Notes under the pieces: model-generated
What the model saw: only the letters and a program-made list of their open reading frames with translations
Database searches by the model: none
Told to the model about the DNA's origin: nothing
Part shown: piece after piece, positions 5,204-10,618 of the stretch
How positions within the stretch are numbered: position 1 is the stretch's first letter
How the letters are laid out: each line of letters begins with the position of its first letter
Translations under genes and position numbers: made by a program
Origin: a virus
Length of the DNA stretch: 23,614 nt
Virus record (IMG/VR): IMGVR_UViG_3300025449_000055
Coordinates: 1-23,614 of that record
Reading direction: 5' to 3' (one strand)

Positions 5204-5931
5204 ATGAGTTGGCTTTATTCGCAGGCGCTGGTGGAGGAATACTTGGGGGACATTTGCTTGGATGGCGAACAGTCTGTGCCGTTGAATGGGAACCCTACCC
5301 AGCAAGCGTATTGTGCGCCAGACAAAATGACGGACTTCTCCCGCCTTTCCCGATTTGGGATGACGTACAAACCTTTGATGGGAAACCTTGGAGAGGAATT
5401 GTTGACGTTATATCGGGAGGATTTCCTTGCCAGGACATTAGTTCAGCAGGAAAAGGCGCAGGAATTGACGGAGAACGATCAGGAATGTGGGGAGAAATGG
5501 CAAGGATCATTCGTGAAGTACGACCCAAATACGTCTTTGTGGAGAACTCACCAATGCTCACTTCTAGGGGACTTGGACGAGTTCTCGGAGACTTGGCCTC
5601 AATGGGGTTTGATGCGAAATGGGGAGTGTTGGGAGCAAAAGACGTTGGGGGAGTTCATCAGCGAAACAGAATTTGGATTGTCGCTTCCCACAATAGTCAA
5701 GTCAGATTCAAACGCAACATCAAAAAACCGTTATTTAAATTCAAGCCATTTCCGTGGGGCAAAGATGTCAGAGGGATTGAGGACTTGCGAAACAGATCCG
5801 ACCTCAGTCCATCCGTCATTTGGAGAAAAGACTATGGGCTGGCCGACTATGTGGACAGGGTTAGCGCCATTGGAAATGGACAAGTTCCTAGAGTGGCAGC
5901 AACAGCATGGAATATCCTAAGTGAAGATTGA
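5200..5931 (+). CDS. dcm: Short DNA (cytosine-5) methyltransferase
   Basis: A 243-aa protein with ordered C5-methyltransferase motifs: motif I ALFAGAGGGILGG (SAM binding), motif IV SGGFPCQDIS with the catalytic Cys at about 77, motif VI VFVENSP (about 113-118), motif VIII HQRNRIWIVAS (153-163), and motif X AIGNGQVPRVAATAW (223-237). It transfers methyl to C5 of cytosine, probably shielding phage DNA from host restriction. It is shorter than usual (typically 300-400 aa): only about 60 residues separate motifs VIII and X, so the target-recognition region is minimal and a standard motif IX is hard to see. It starts at an ATGA overlap. A long second frame is open through the gene. Confidence 0.92.
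   Translation: MNELALFAGAGGGILGGHLLGWRTVCAVEWEPYPASVLCARQNDGLLPPFPIWDDVQTFDGKPWRGIVDVISGGFPCQDISSAGKGAGIDGERSGMWGEMARIIREVRPKYVFVENSPMLTSRGLGRVLGDLASMGFDAKWGVLGAKDVGGVHQRNRIWIVASHNSQVRFKRNIKKPLFKFKPFPWGKDVRGIEDLRNRSDLSPSVIWRKDYGLADYVDRVSAIGNGQVPRVAATAWNILSED
5204..5920 (+). CDS. Overprinted protein in a second frame of the methyltransferase gene
   Basis: A 238-aa reading frame, +1 to the methyltransferase frame, that begins 4 nt after the methyltransferase start and ends 11 nt before its stop. It starts MSWLYSQALVEEYLGDICLD and ends with MGWPTMWTGLAPLEMDKFLE followed by WQQQHGIS. From memory, both ends match phage proteins listed as hypothetical beside cytosine methyltransferases ('GWPxGWTxLxPLETDKFxxW'). 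AAAGGGGGG is spaced 7 nt from this ATG, better than the 3 nt to the methyltransferase ATG, and the stop abuts the next gene's GTG (TAAGTG). It may be a real overlapping gene or a frame kept open by the constraint on the methyltransferase. Confidence 0.45.
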   Translation: MSWLYSQALVEEYLGDICLDGEQSVPLNGNPTQQAYCAPDKMTDFSRLSRFGMTYKPLMGNLGEELLTLYREDFLARTLVQQEKAQELTENDQECGEKWQGSFVKYDPNTSLWRTHQCSLLGDLDEFSETWPQWGLMRNGECWEQKTLGEFISETEFGLSLPTIVKSDSNATSKNRYLNSSHFRGAKMSEGLRTCETDPTSVHPSFGEKTMGWPTMWTGLAPLEMDKFLEWQQQHGIS

Positions 5932-6091
5932 ACTCATTGTCGAGCACTATGCCAAACTAGCAATCAAACCTGCTTGGCTTGACTATGTTCGTCAACAAGT
6001 TAAGCTAATGGAACAAGAACCTGCTTTTCATGGAATAGGCAAACTCATTGCCCTAAGAATTAAGGAACTCAATGCTCATCGTCATGTTTAA
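5921..6091 (+). CDS. 56-aa helical protein with GTG start
   Basis: Translated by hand: GTG start, then KIELIVEHYAKLAIKPAWL, DYVRQQVKLMEQEPAFHG, ending RIKELNAHRHV. It is basic and likely all helical. The GTG begins directly after the stop of the second-frame reading of the methyltransferase gene and overlaps the methyltransferase end by 11 nt. GGA lies nine bases upstream. The next gene, rusA, starts inside its last 20 bases. It fills an otherwise empty 140-base gap. Function unknown; possibly an accessory to RusA or the methyltransferase. Confidence 0.6.
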   Translation: MKIELIVEHYAKLAIKPAWLDYVRQQVKLMEQEPAFHGIGKLIALRIKELNAHRHV

Positions 6092-6491
6092 AGTTGAAGG
6101 GCTACCCAAAGGGAAGGGAAGGCCCAGATTTGCTAGACGAGGTAACTTTGTCTCTACCTACACACCTAAGTCAACGCTTGAATATGAAGATTTCATTGTT
6201 GACAAGGCTAAACGTGCGATGGGTGCATCAGAACCGTTTAAAACCGATTTAGAAGCGTTTATTTACATTTCCATGCCTGTGCCTAAGTCGTACTCAAAAA
6301 AACGCAGGGAGGCCTGTTTAATTGGCTCTGAGAGGCCTTCTAAGAAGCCAGACATTGACAACATTATAAAAGCCTATTTGGATGCCATGAATGGGGTTGT
6401 TTACGATGATGACACGCAGATTGTAGATTTACACGCAACCAAGGTTTATGGTGAACCTTATGTAGAAATAATGATTAGGGAGGCAGAATGA
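6072..6491 (+). CDS. rusA: RusA-family Holliday junction resolvase
   Basis: A 139-aa protein of normal RusA length. Family features are the N-terminal VEGLPKGKGRPRF with the GRPR core (16-19), the SMPVPKSYSKKRR segment, and the acidic site KPDIDNIIKAYLDAMNG (92-108) followed by YDDDTQIVDL. The Asp residues at about 94, 96 and 112-114 are the expected metal ligands. RusA dimers cut four-way junctions symmetrically. Here it would resolve junctions or trim branched DNA made by ERF/YqaJ recombination before packaging. AAGGA five bases upstream supports the start at 6072 over the ATG four codons later. Confidence 0.93.
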   Translation: MLIVMFKVEGLPKGKGRPRFARRGNFVSTYTPKSTLEYEDFIVDKAKRAMGASEPFKTDLEAFIYISMPVPKSYSKKRREACLIGSERPSKKPDIDNIIKAYLDAMNGVVYDDDTQIVDLHATKVYGEPYVEIMIREAE

Positions 6492-6709
6492 CTAAAGAAG
6501 AAATCATACAGATGGCTAATCAAGCAAATTTACCTTACGACTATGTTGGAGGTGAGTTAATGTGGTTAGATAAACTAGAACAGTTTGCCAAACTGATAGC
6601 AGAAAAGGAACGTGAAGAATGTGCAAATATTTGTGAATATTATGAGGATTACGCTAAAGGTCATGATAATTACCATGCAACACTAATCCGAGCAAGGGGA
6701 CAAGAATGA
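6488..6709 (+). CDS. Small phage protein, paralogue of the 643-858 product
   Basis: A 73-aa protein with MTKEEIIQMANQANLPYDY, LEQFAKLIAEKEREECANIC and a C-terminal IRARGQE. It shares the start, the central AKLxAEKER..C..IC helix and the RGQE end with the minus-strand early gene at 643-858, while the region between differs. GGGAGGCAGA before the ATG is a strong ribosome site, and the ATG overlaps the rusA stop. Function unknown. Confidence 0.78.
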   Translation: MTKEEIIQMANQANLPYDYVGGELMWLDKLEQFAKLIAEKEREECANICEYYEDYAKGHDNYHATLIRARGQE

Positions 6710-6822
6710 CTTTGTTAACCTTTGTGATTACCATCATTTCCTTAATTTGTGCTTGCATGAGTGCAGGTTTAGTAATGATTTGTATTTGGTTAGCTTACTT
6801 AATGGTGAACCATGACTCCTGA
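6706..6822 (+). CDS. 38-aa single-helix membrane protein
   Basis: Translated by hand: MTLLTFVITIISLICACMSA, then GLVMICIWLAYLMVNHDS. Nearly the whole chain is hydrophobic, enough for one long or two short membrane helices with a small C-terminal tail. AAGGGGACAAGA lies before the ATG. The start overlaps the previous TGA, and the end overlaps the next gene by 11 nt. A small membrane peptide in a middle-gene cluster could affect host membrane physiology or superinfection; this is a guess. Confidence 0.58.
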   Translation: MTLLTFVITIISLICACMSAGLVMICIWLAYLMVNHDS

Positions 6823-7141
6823 ACAAAACGCTGAATTTATCTACAATAATGCCTCTCTTTATGCCCAAGCCAAAGCAGCAAGGGTTAAGGTTGAGTTGGA
6901 GTTAAAAGCAACCAAAGCATTCTTGATGACAGAAGCCCTCCAAAACGGCTTTAAACAGGCCGTAGCGCAAGAACGTGAAGCATTGAGTAGTGAGGCCTAT
7001 GGAAAGCTGATTTATGCCCTAGCAAAGGCTGTAGAGGTCGAGGAAACGCTTAAACTACAACTCCAATCTGCTGACCTATCCATTCAAATTTGGCGCACCA
7101 GAGAAGCCTCAGAACGTCTAGCCATCAGGAGTCACGAATGA
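6812..7141 (+). CDS. 109-aa helical phage protein, unknown function
   Basis: Almost entirely predicted helix: MTPEQNAEFIYNNASLYAQA, a long Ala/Glu/Lys-rich middle with LELKATKAFLMTEALQNGF, and a C-terminal EETLKLQLQSADLSIQIWRT. The regular heptad-like leucines suggest a helical bundle or dimer. Such proteins are frequent near replication genes in phages with no known role. It overlaps the membrane-peptide gene by 11 nt, and its stop overlaps the zinc-ribbon ATG. Confidence 0.7.
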   Translation: MTPEQNAEFIYNNASLYAQAKAARVKVELELKATKAFLMTEALQNGFKQAVAQEREALSSEAYGKLIYALAKAVEVEETLKLQLQSADLSIQIWRTREASERLAIRSHE

Positions 7142-7362
7142 AATGCCCAGTTTGCGAAGCCAAAACAAGAACAATTGAGTCTAGGGTCAATGACAACAAC
7201 ACCAGAAGAAGAAGATATGAATGCCAAAACAGACACAGATTCACCACACTTGAAGGCATTTCCAAAGACTCAATATGTGAGGAACAAGAACCTACTCAGG
7301 CTAGTATCTACCCTAAACTGTCAGCTGTGTGGTTTCCATCTAGCCCAAGCAGCACACAGTAA
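7138..7362 (+). CDS. NrdR-like zinc-ribbon protein
   Basis: A 74-aa protein starting MKCPVCEAKTRTIESRVNDN, then NTRRRRYECQNRHRFTTLE. Ligands C3, C6, C29 and C29+4 (H33) form a zinc ribbon like the N-terminus of the NrdR repressor or phage Ogr-type activators; the ATP-cone of NrdR is absent. AGGAGTCACGA gives a strong ribosome site for the ATG at 7138, which is why I reject a longer upstream start. It may be a small transcription regulator, possibly for late genes. Its last 49 codons overlap the HNH-type gene in another frame. Confidence 0.68.
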   Translation: MKCPVCEAKTRTIESRVNDNNTRRRRYECQNRHRFTTLEGISKDSICEEQEPTQASIYPKLSAVWFPSSPSSTQ

Positions 7363-7603
7363 CTGGCATGGAGGCAAGGGCAGAGGCATCAAAGCTAGTG
7401 ACAACTATATTGCTGCACTATGCCAAATGTGCCATTACAGAATAGACCAAGGTATGCTGTTAAGCAAAGAAGAACGCAGAAAAGAATGGGAGCAAGCACA
7501 TATTAAGACCTTGCACCACCTTTGTCATACAGATCAATGGCCTTCAAACGTGCCATTGACTGATATTTACTTATCCTTTACGAAGGGCTGGGATTCCTGC
7601 TGA
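7217..7603 (+). CDS. HNH/DUF968-type phage nuclease-like protein
   Basis: With the start at 7217 (MNAKTDTDSPHLKAFPKTQY) the protein has 128 aa. It has C35-x2-C38, then AQAAHSNWHGGKGRGIKASD with His47, and ALCQMCHYRIDQGMLLSKEE with C69-x2-C72-His73. The 'AAHSNW.GGKG.G.KA.D...AALC..CH...DQG' order is typical of small phage HNH-like proteins of the DUF968 kind, which are thought to act in recombination or DNA processing. Alternative starts (ATG 7190, TTG 7175) are possible. It is the last gene of the rightward operon, and its 3' end overlaps the opposing late operon by 33 bases. Confidence 0.75.
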   Translation: MNAKTDTDSPHLKAFPKTQYVRNKNLLRLVSTLNCQLCGFHLAQAAHSNWHGGKGRGIKASDNYIAALCQMCHYRIDQGMLLSKEERRKEWEQAHIKTLHHLCHTDQWPSNVPLTDIYLSFTKGWDSC

Positions 7604-7795
7604 AGGCTGACTCATGCCAGCATTGTGGCTATGACTTGGGTGAGCTTGAGAAATGTCTGTTTTCTCGTGTTTTTTTAGCTCTTTCTCAATATTCATAACG
7701 TGCTCACGCTCTTTTTGCCATTCTTTTTTAACGACAAAATGCTTGTCCATCTCTTGTTTTGAGTGGCCTTTTGTAAATTTAAAATGGGTTGCCAT
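7571..7795 (-). CDS. 74-aa basic protein after the endolysin
   Basis: MATHFKFTKGHSKQEMDKHF begins a Lys/His-rich, charged helical protein; a Glu/Lys helix follows (EREHVMNIEKELKKHEKT), then a Ser/His/Pro tail ending SAGIPALRKG. The ATG lies 1 nt after the endolysin stop. It is the last gene of the late operon, and its end overlaps the end of the convergent rightward operon by 33 bases. Role unknown; no lysis feature such as a membrane helix is present. Confidence 0.6.
   Translation of the reverse strand: MATHFKFTKGHSKQEMDKHFVVKKEWQKEREHVMNIEKELKKHEKTDISQAHPSHSHNAGMSQPSAGIPALRKG
7648..7676 (+). terminator. Weak candidate Rho-independent terminator for the rightward operon
   Basis: A 6-bp perfect stem (GAGAAA / TTTCTC) with a 7-nt loop is followed closely by GTG and a run of seven T (7670-7676). 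It is 45 bases after the last rightward gene, where termination is expected before the opposing late operon. The stem is AT-rich and short, so this is tentative. Confidence 0.35.
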
Positions 7796-7796
7796 G

Positions 7797-8393
7797 TTAA
7801 GCTCCTAGTACGTCTAACGCACGTTTAGTTAAAGAAATTCTCTCATCTAGACCAATTGTTCCACCATTGATACGCTTGGTCAATCCTAACCAGTTTTGGG
7901 CTTCTGCAAGGTCATTGCATCCATGTGTCTGCCAGAACCATCCTGCACTTAAAGCAGCGTACATGGGTGTTGCGACTAACTCAGGATGGGCAACCATGTC
8001 TTGCTTGATAGATTGACCAAAGTGCCAGTAATTATCATGTCCAGTCAATTGGATACAACCTCTTCCTCTAAAACGATACCCATCTCCACTTGCTTCATCT
8101 CTGTTTCCCATTTTGTTAGAGTAAATTCTGTTTGCGATTTTCTGAGGGTTGTGGGCATAAAGGGCAATTTCTTCAGGTTTGAACTTGTGACCAAACAATC
8201 TTTGAAGGGTTTCTGGTCTGTAATTAAGGTCTTCTTCCAATGTTTTGAAGTGTTTGCACTCATGTGAACATTGTCCAATAAACGCAGCTTGCTTGTTAAC
8301 ATCATTGATGCCAAAAGTAGTAAATGTTGTGGTCAAAGGCTCTGACCATTCTGACCCAATTCCTAGGGCATGAAGTTTCTCAGGGCTTAACAT
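7797..8393 (-). CDS. GH19 chitinase-like endolysin
   Basis: A 198-aa protein of the phage GH19 lysozyme/chitinase type. Visible features are AFIGQCSHECKHFKTLEEDL (catalytic Glu candidates about 45 and 53-54), NYRPETLQRLF, ANRIYSNKMGNRD, GDGYRFRGRGCIQLTG and a C-terminal LGLTKRINGG motif. The enzyme cleaves glycan bonds in peptidoglycan to lyse the cell. It has no signal peptide or membrane anchor, so it needs a holin for release. It lies directly after the spanin pair and overlaps Rz by 14 nt. Confidence 0.93.
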   Translation of the reverse strand: MLSPEKLHALGIGSEWSEPLTTTFTTFGINDVNKQAAFIGQCSHECKHFKTLEEDLNYRPETLQRLFGHKFKPEEIALYAHNPQKIANRIYSNKMGNRDEASGDGYRFRGRGCIQLTGHDNYWHFGQSIKQDMVAHPELVATPMYAALSAGWFWQTHGCNDLAEAQNWLGLTKRINGGTIGLDERISLTKRALDVLGA

Positions 8394-8949
8394 TGACCAT
8401 TTCCCTTACTTGGTTGTACTGGGCAATGCAGGAGTTAAGGCTTGTGATGGCTGTGTCTCCTTCTGTTGCGATTTGGACAATATCTTTAAGAGCCTGTCTT
8501 GTAGATTCGCTTCCATTGGTTGTATCTCCATTGGAGGCATCTGAACTGGCTTGTACACCACAGGTATTGGGGAGCTGCAACTCACCTGAATCAATCCTAG
8601 AATCAATACTAGCTTGCTTGGTCTTAATTTCATCTTTAGCCTTCTTTAGTTGGCTGGAGGCTCTTGCGAGCTTGATGCTGAGTTCTGCTTCTTTTGCCCT
8701 AGCTTCTGCATTAAGTCTGTCAATTTCTGCTTGATCTTCAACAACCCTTCTTTGATAGCCATGATGGTCTGCGACATAGAAACCTCCTGATAAAACCAAC
8801 AATAAACCCACGACCTTGCAAATCATGGCATGAGCTTTAAGCATAGGAATAAACCCTACAAAGTAGCTTAAAACATACAGTATTGCACCACCAACAAGTG
8901 CAATCAAAGCTATCCAGTAAAACAAATCACCAAATAGCCAAGCAATCAT
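8380..8949 (-). CDS. Rz: Inner-membrane spanin (Rz-like)
   Basis: A 189-aa protein with two N-terminal hydrophobic segments (about 5-33 and 42-60) and then a long charged coiled coil (about 65-115, DQAEIDRLNAEARAKEAEL). The periplasmic C-terminal part has two Cys and the end MVNVKP. Most i-spanins have one N-terminal helix, so the extra segment is a variation. With Rz1 it forms a complex spanning the periplasm that fuses the membranes after endolysin action. The call rests on topology, position before the endolysin, and the nested Rz1 frame. Confidence 0.82.
   Translation of the reverse strand: MIAWLFGDLFYWIALIALVGGAILYVLSYFVGFIPMLKAHAMICKVVGLLLVLSGGFYVADHHGYQRRVVEDQAEIDRLNAEARAKEAELSIKLARASSQLKKAKDEIKTKQASIDSRIDSGELQLPNTCGVQASSDASNGDTTNGSESTRQALKDIVQIATEGDTAITSLNSCIAQYNQVREMVNVKP
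8406..8633 (-). CDS. Rz1: Outer-membrane spanin lipoprotein (Rz1-like), nested within Rz
   Basis: A 75-aa protein entirely inside the Rz gene in another frame. MKLRPSKLVLILGLIQVSC is a lipoprotein signal with Cys19 as lipidation site; the -3 position is Gln, not Leu, so the lipobox is non-standard. The mature part is Pro-rich (SSPIPVVYKPVQMPPMEI and later PSQALTPALPS), as in Rz1. AAGG lies six bases before the ATG. Full nesting of Rz1 within Rz is an established arrangement in lambda-like lysis cassettes, which makes this overlap real and not a shadow. Confidence 0.82.
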   Translation of the reverse strand: MKLRPSKLVLILGLIQVSCSSPIPVVYKPVQMPPMEIQPMEANLQDRLLKILSKSQQKETQPSQALTPALPSTTK

Positions 8950-9398
8950 AGTCCTGCCCTTGCTTGTGCCATTCTTTCACGCTCATGGTCAGGCTCAAGC
9001 GTTGGAGGGCTTACAGGTGCAGGAGGAGGTGTCCAATTAGGTGTATTCATCATAACCACAGGAGGAGGGGGAGGAGCTACATAGGCATCTTTGTTAGCCT
9101 TTGCCGCGTTCATCATGTTAGTGGCTTCATTGGTTAGCCCTTTGGTCAAAATGCCCCCTATGCCCCCCACAATCAATAACACAATGTCATTCAACATCTT
9201 GGTGTAGGCTTGATCGATTGGGGCCATAGCCTTGATCGGTTGCGAAACAAACGTAACCGAATAAAGCAATGCCATCACGATGAACGCTAGGATTAGGGTC
9301 ACCACGATGATTACAAACGATCTAACCCTAATTTCTATTTCATCGGCATTGAGGCGTTCCTTGGGGTTGTTGAGGAATGCTAGAAGTAGTTCCTTCAA
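8946..9398 (-). CDS. Two-helix membrane protein, holin candidate, TTG start
   Basis: A 150-aa protein starting at TTG (KELLLAFLNNPKERLNADE), supported by GGAG seven bases upstream. Two hydrophobic helices are at about 27-48 and 71-88 (NDIVLLIVGGIGGILT), with KAMAPIDQAYTKM between them. The C-terminus is soluble and Pro-rich (APPPPPVV, PNWTPPPAPVSPP) and ends in charged residues. Position before the spanins and endolysin and the two-helix topology fit a holin, but no holin family motif decides it. It overlaps the lipoprotein gene by 59 nt and the Rz gene by 4 nt. Confidence 0.6.
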   Translation of the reverse strand: MKELLLAFLNNPKERLNADEIEIRVRSFVIIVVTLILAFIVMALLYSVTFVSQPIKAMAPIDQAYTKMLNDIVLLIVGGIGGILTKGLTNEATNMMNAAKANKDAYVAPPPPPVVMMNTPNWTPPPAPVSPPTLEPDHERERMAQARAGL

Positions 9399-9600
9399 TT
9401 TTCTTCTCCAGTATGGGGGCTACAAGGTATTCAGGACAATCCTGATTGAATTCACACAAAGGCTTTTGGCAACGTTCAGACTTAAAGTTGTCAGGGTCTT
9501 GGCAAAAGTAGCGGTACTGGTCATGGCAACCTGTACAAAAAAATGGAAAAAGTATACATATCAACAATGATGTGTATAAAAAACTGCATTTTTTAATCAT
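9340..9600 (-). CDS. Small Cys-rich phage lipoprotein
   Basis: An 86-aa protein with a signal sequence (KKCSFLYTSLLICILFPFF) ending at CTGC, where Cys25 would be lipidated. The mature part begins HDQYRYFCQDPDNF and has four Cys (33, 44, 49, 55), enough for two disulfides, and then a Gln/Pro tail. The 'C-x-DQYRYxCQDPxN' plan recurs, as I recall, in small lipoproteins near virion genes of aquatic podoviruses. A role in superinfection exclusion or lysis is possible. It has ATGA overlap with the upstream gene and a 59-nt overlap with the holin candidate. Confidence 0.72.
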   Translation of the reverse strand: MIKKCSFLYTSLLICILFPFFCTGCHDQYRYFCQDPDNFKSERCQKPLCEFNQDCPEYLVAPILEKKIEGTTSSIPQQPQGTPQCR

Positions 9601-9839
9601 TTTCCATCAATCCTTTGCAAAGCTTTATCAACTCTAATCTCTAAACGTCTAATGTCTGTGTACATCCATGCCAAAAGTGGTAAAAACAACAAAACAACAA
9701 TCAAAAGCACGATTATCAATAAAATTGCGAGTGAGTCAGACTGAGAATTATTATCCAAACGTACATCATTATCAGAGCTGTAATTGCTAAAGCCACCATT
9801 CTTCCCTTGATTAGGTCTGCCTTTTGTTGACGTTGCCAT
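9597..9839 (-). CDS. 80-aa single-pass membrane protein
   Basis: The N-terminus is polar and low-complexity (ATSTKGRPNQGKNGGFSNYS). A very hydrophobic helix follows (about 38-57, LAILLIIVLLIVVLLFLPLL), then a short charged tail LEIRVDKALQRIDGK that could form a coiled coil. Its first 41 codons overlap the end of the upstream gene by 124 nt in another frame. The ribosome site is weak, so translation may depend on the upstream gene. Role unknown, perhaps lysis-related by position. Confidence 0.6.
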   Translation of the reverse strand: MATSTKGRPNQGKNGGFSNYSSDNDVRLDNNSQSDSLAILLIIVLLIVVLLFLPLLAWMYTDIRRLEIRVDKALQRIDGK

Positions 9840-10423
9840 TGTGCTTGTCTTTCTTTCAGTAGTTCTTCCCTTCTAGCTAATGCTTGTTTAAGTGCAATGT
9901 CTCCAATCGTTGCGTTTATCCTTGTGTACAAATCCTTTAGTTCATTAGGAACTGAGTAAATCATAAAATTACTAAGATCAGATGAAATCTTTTCCATTTG
10001 TAATTCTGCAATCGTGATTTGAATAGCCAAAGCCTGACCTTCCTCATCATCAACGTGCAACGATAATTCTTGCTTTTCCTTAACAAAATTCTTCAGTCCA
10101 TTGTAGGCTTGAAAGAACTTTGTCAAAGAATCTGCTACTTGGGTGTAAATCAGATTCTCATCAAACTCAGGAGGAGGTTGCTTTTTCTTCTTTTTAACAG
10201 GCTCTTTGACTTCTTCTTTGGGCTTTTCCTTTACCCCAAATAAAGAGTCTAAGAACCCAAGTAACCCCTTGGCTTTCTTTTGTACTGCCTTAACGTCTTT
10301 GACAACTCCATCAACTTCATGGGCAATGTCAGTAACGATTTGCCTACCTTCTTTATAGAGTTCACATGATTCCTTTATGATCTTGACAGCACTTGATGCT
10401 AATGCAACAAAGGCTAAAGGCAT
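9716..10423 (-). CDS. 235-aa membrane-anchored helical protein, unknown function
   Basis: Starts MPLAFVALASSAVKIIKESC and has a helical domain, then a Lys-rich stretch at about 75-85 (EPVKKKKKQPPPEF) that looks like a linker. A long helical domain follows (QVADSLTKFFQAYNGLKNFV onwards), and it ends with a membrane helix (about 208-228). It lies between fibre and lysis genes. Proteins of similar plan occur in T7- and P22-like phages at this position without known roles. The C-terminus overlaps the next gene by 124 nt. Confidence 0.65.
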   Translation of the reverse strand: MPLAFVALASSAVKIIKESCELYKEGRQIVTDIAHEVDGVVKDVKAVQKKAKGLLGFLDSLFGVKEKPKEEVKEPVKKKKKQPPPEFDENLIYTQVADSLTKFFQAYNGLKNFVKEKQELSLHVDDEEGQALAIQITIAELQMEKISSDLSNFMIYSVPNELKDLYTRINATIGDIALKQALARREELLKERQAQWQRQQKADLIKGRMVALAITALIMMYVWIIILSLTHSQFY

Positions 10424-10618
10424 TTACATACCAAAAAAGTGTTTGAAGAATGTGCCAGCTACATTAGGCCCAAGCAAAACCAACAACATTACACCATAGA
10501 TCAAATACTCGATCTTGGTCATCCTTCTTTCACCTTCTTTCAAAGACTGTGCAATCTGCTCATATCTTTGGTCACAAACAGCTACATGAACTGCTAACTT
10601 GGTTTCAGTATCCTGCAT
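10424..10618 (-). CDS. XhlA-like small membrane protein
   Basis: The true start is the ATG at 10618 (MQDTETKLAVHVAVCDQRYE), since the codon before it is TTG and GAGAGG is placed for this ATG. The 64-aa protein has a soluble helical N-terminal half (to about 38) with a coiled-coil feel, and then a hydrophobic helix (YLIYGVMLLVLLGPNVAGTF). This is the plan of haemolysin XhlA-type proteins that work with holins. Its ATG shares one base with the fibre stop (TGATG), and its stop abuts the next ATG. Confidence 0.62.
   Translation of the reverse strand: MQDTETKLAVHVAVCDQRYEQIAQSLKEGERRMTKIEYLIYGVMLLVLLGPNVAGTFFKHFFGM

Noticed and set aside
5295-5561. An 88-codon minus-strand frame within the methyltransferase gene
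   Set aside because: It has no ribosome site and no family resemblance, unlike the same-strand second frame.
7604-7660. GCCA/TGGC inverted repeat near 7616 as a bidirectional terminator
   Set aside because: The 4-bp stem has no following T run on either strand.
8045-8314. An 89-codon minus-strand frame inside the endolysin gene
   Set aside because: No ribosome site or lysis feature; the endolysin frame carries clear catalytic motifs, unlike the true Rz1 nesting next to it.
8324-8734. A 136-codon plus-strand frame opposite Rz and the endolysin start
   Set aside because: It is antisense to the lysis genes, and its Ser/Leu-rich content is what the complement of a coiled coil gives.
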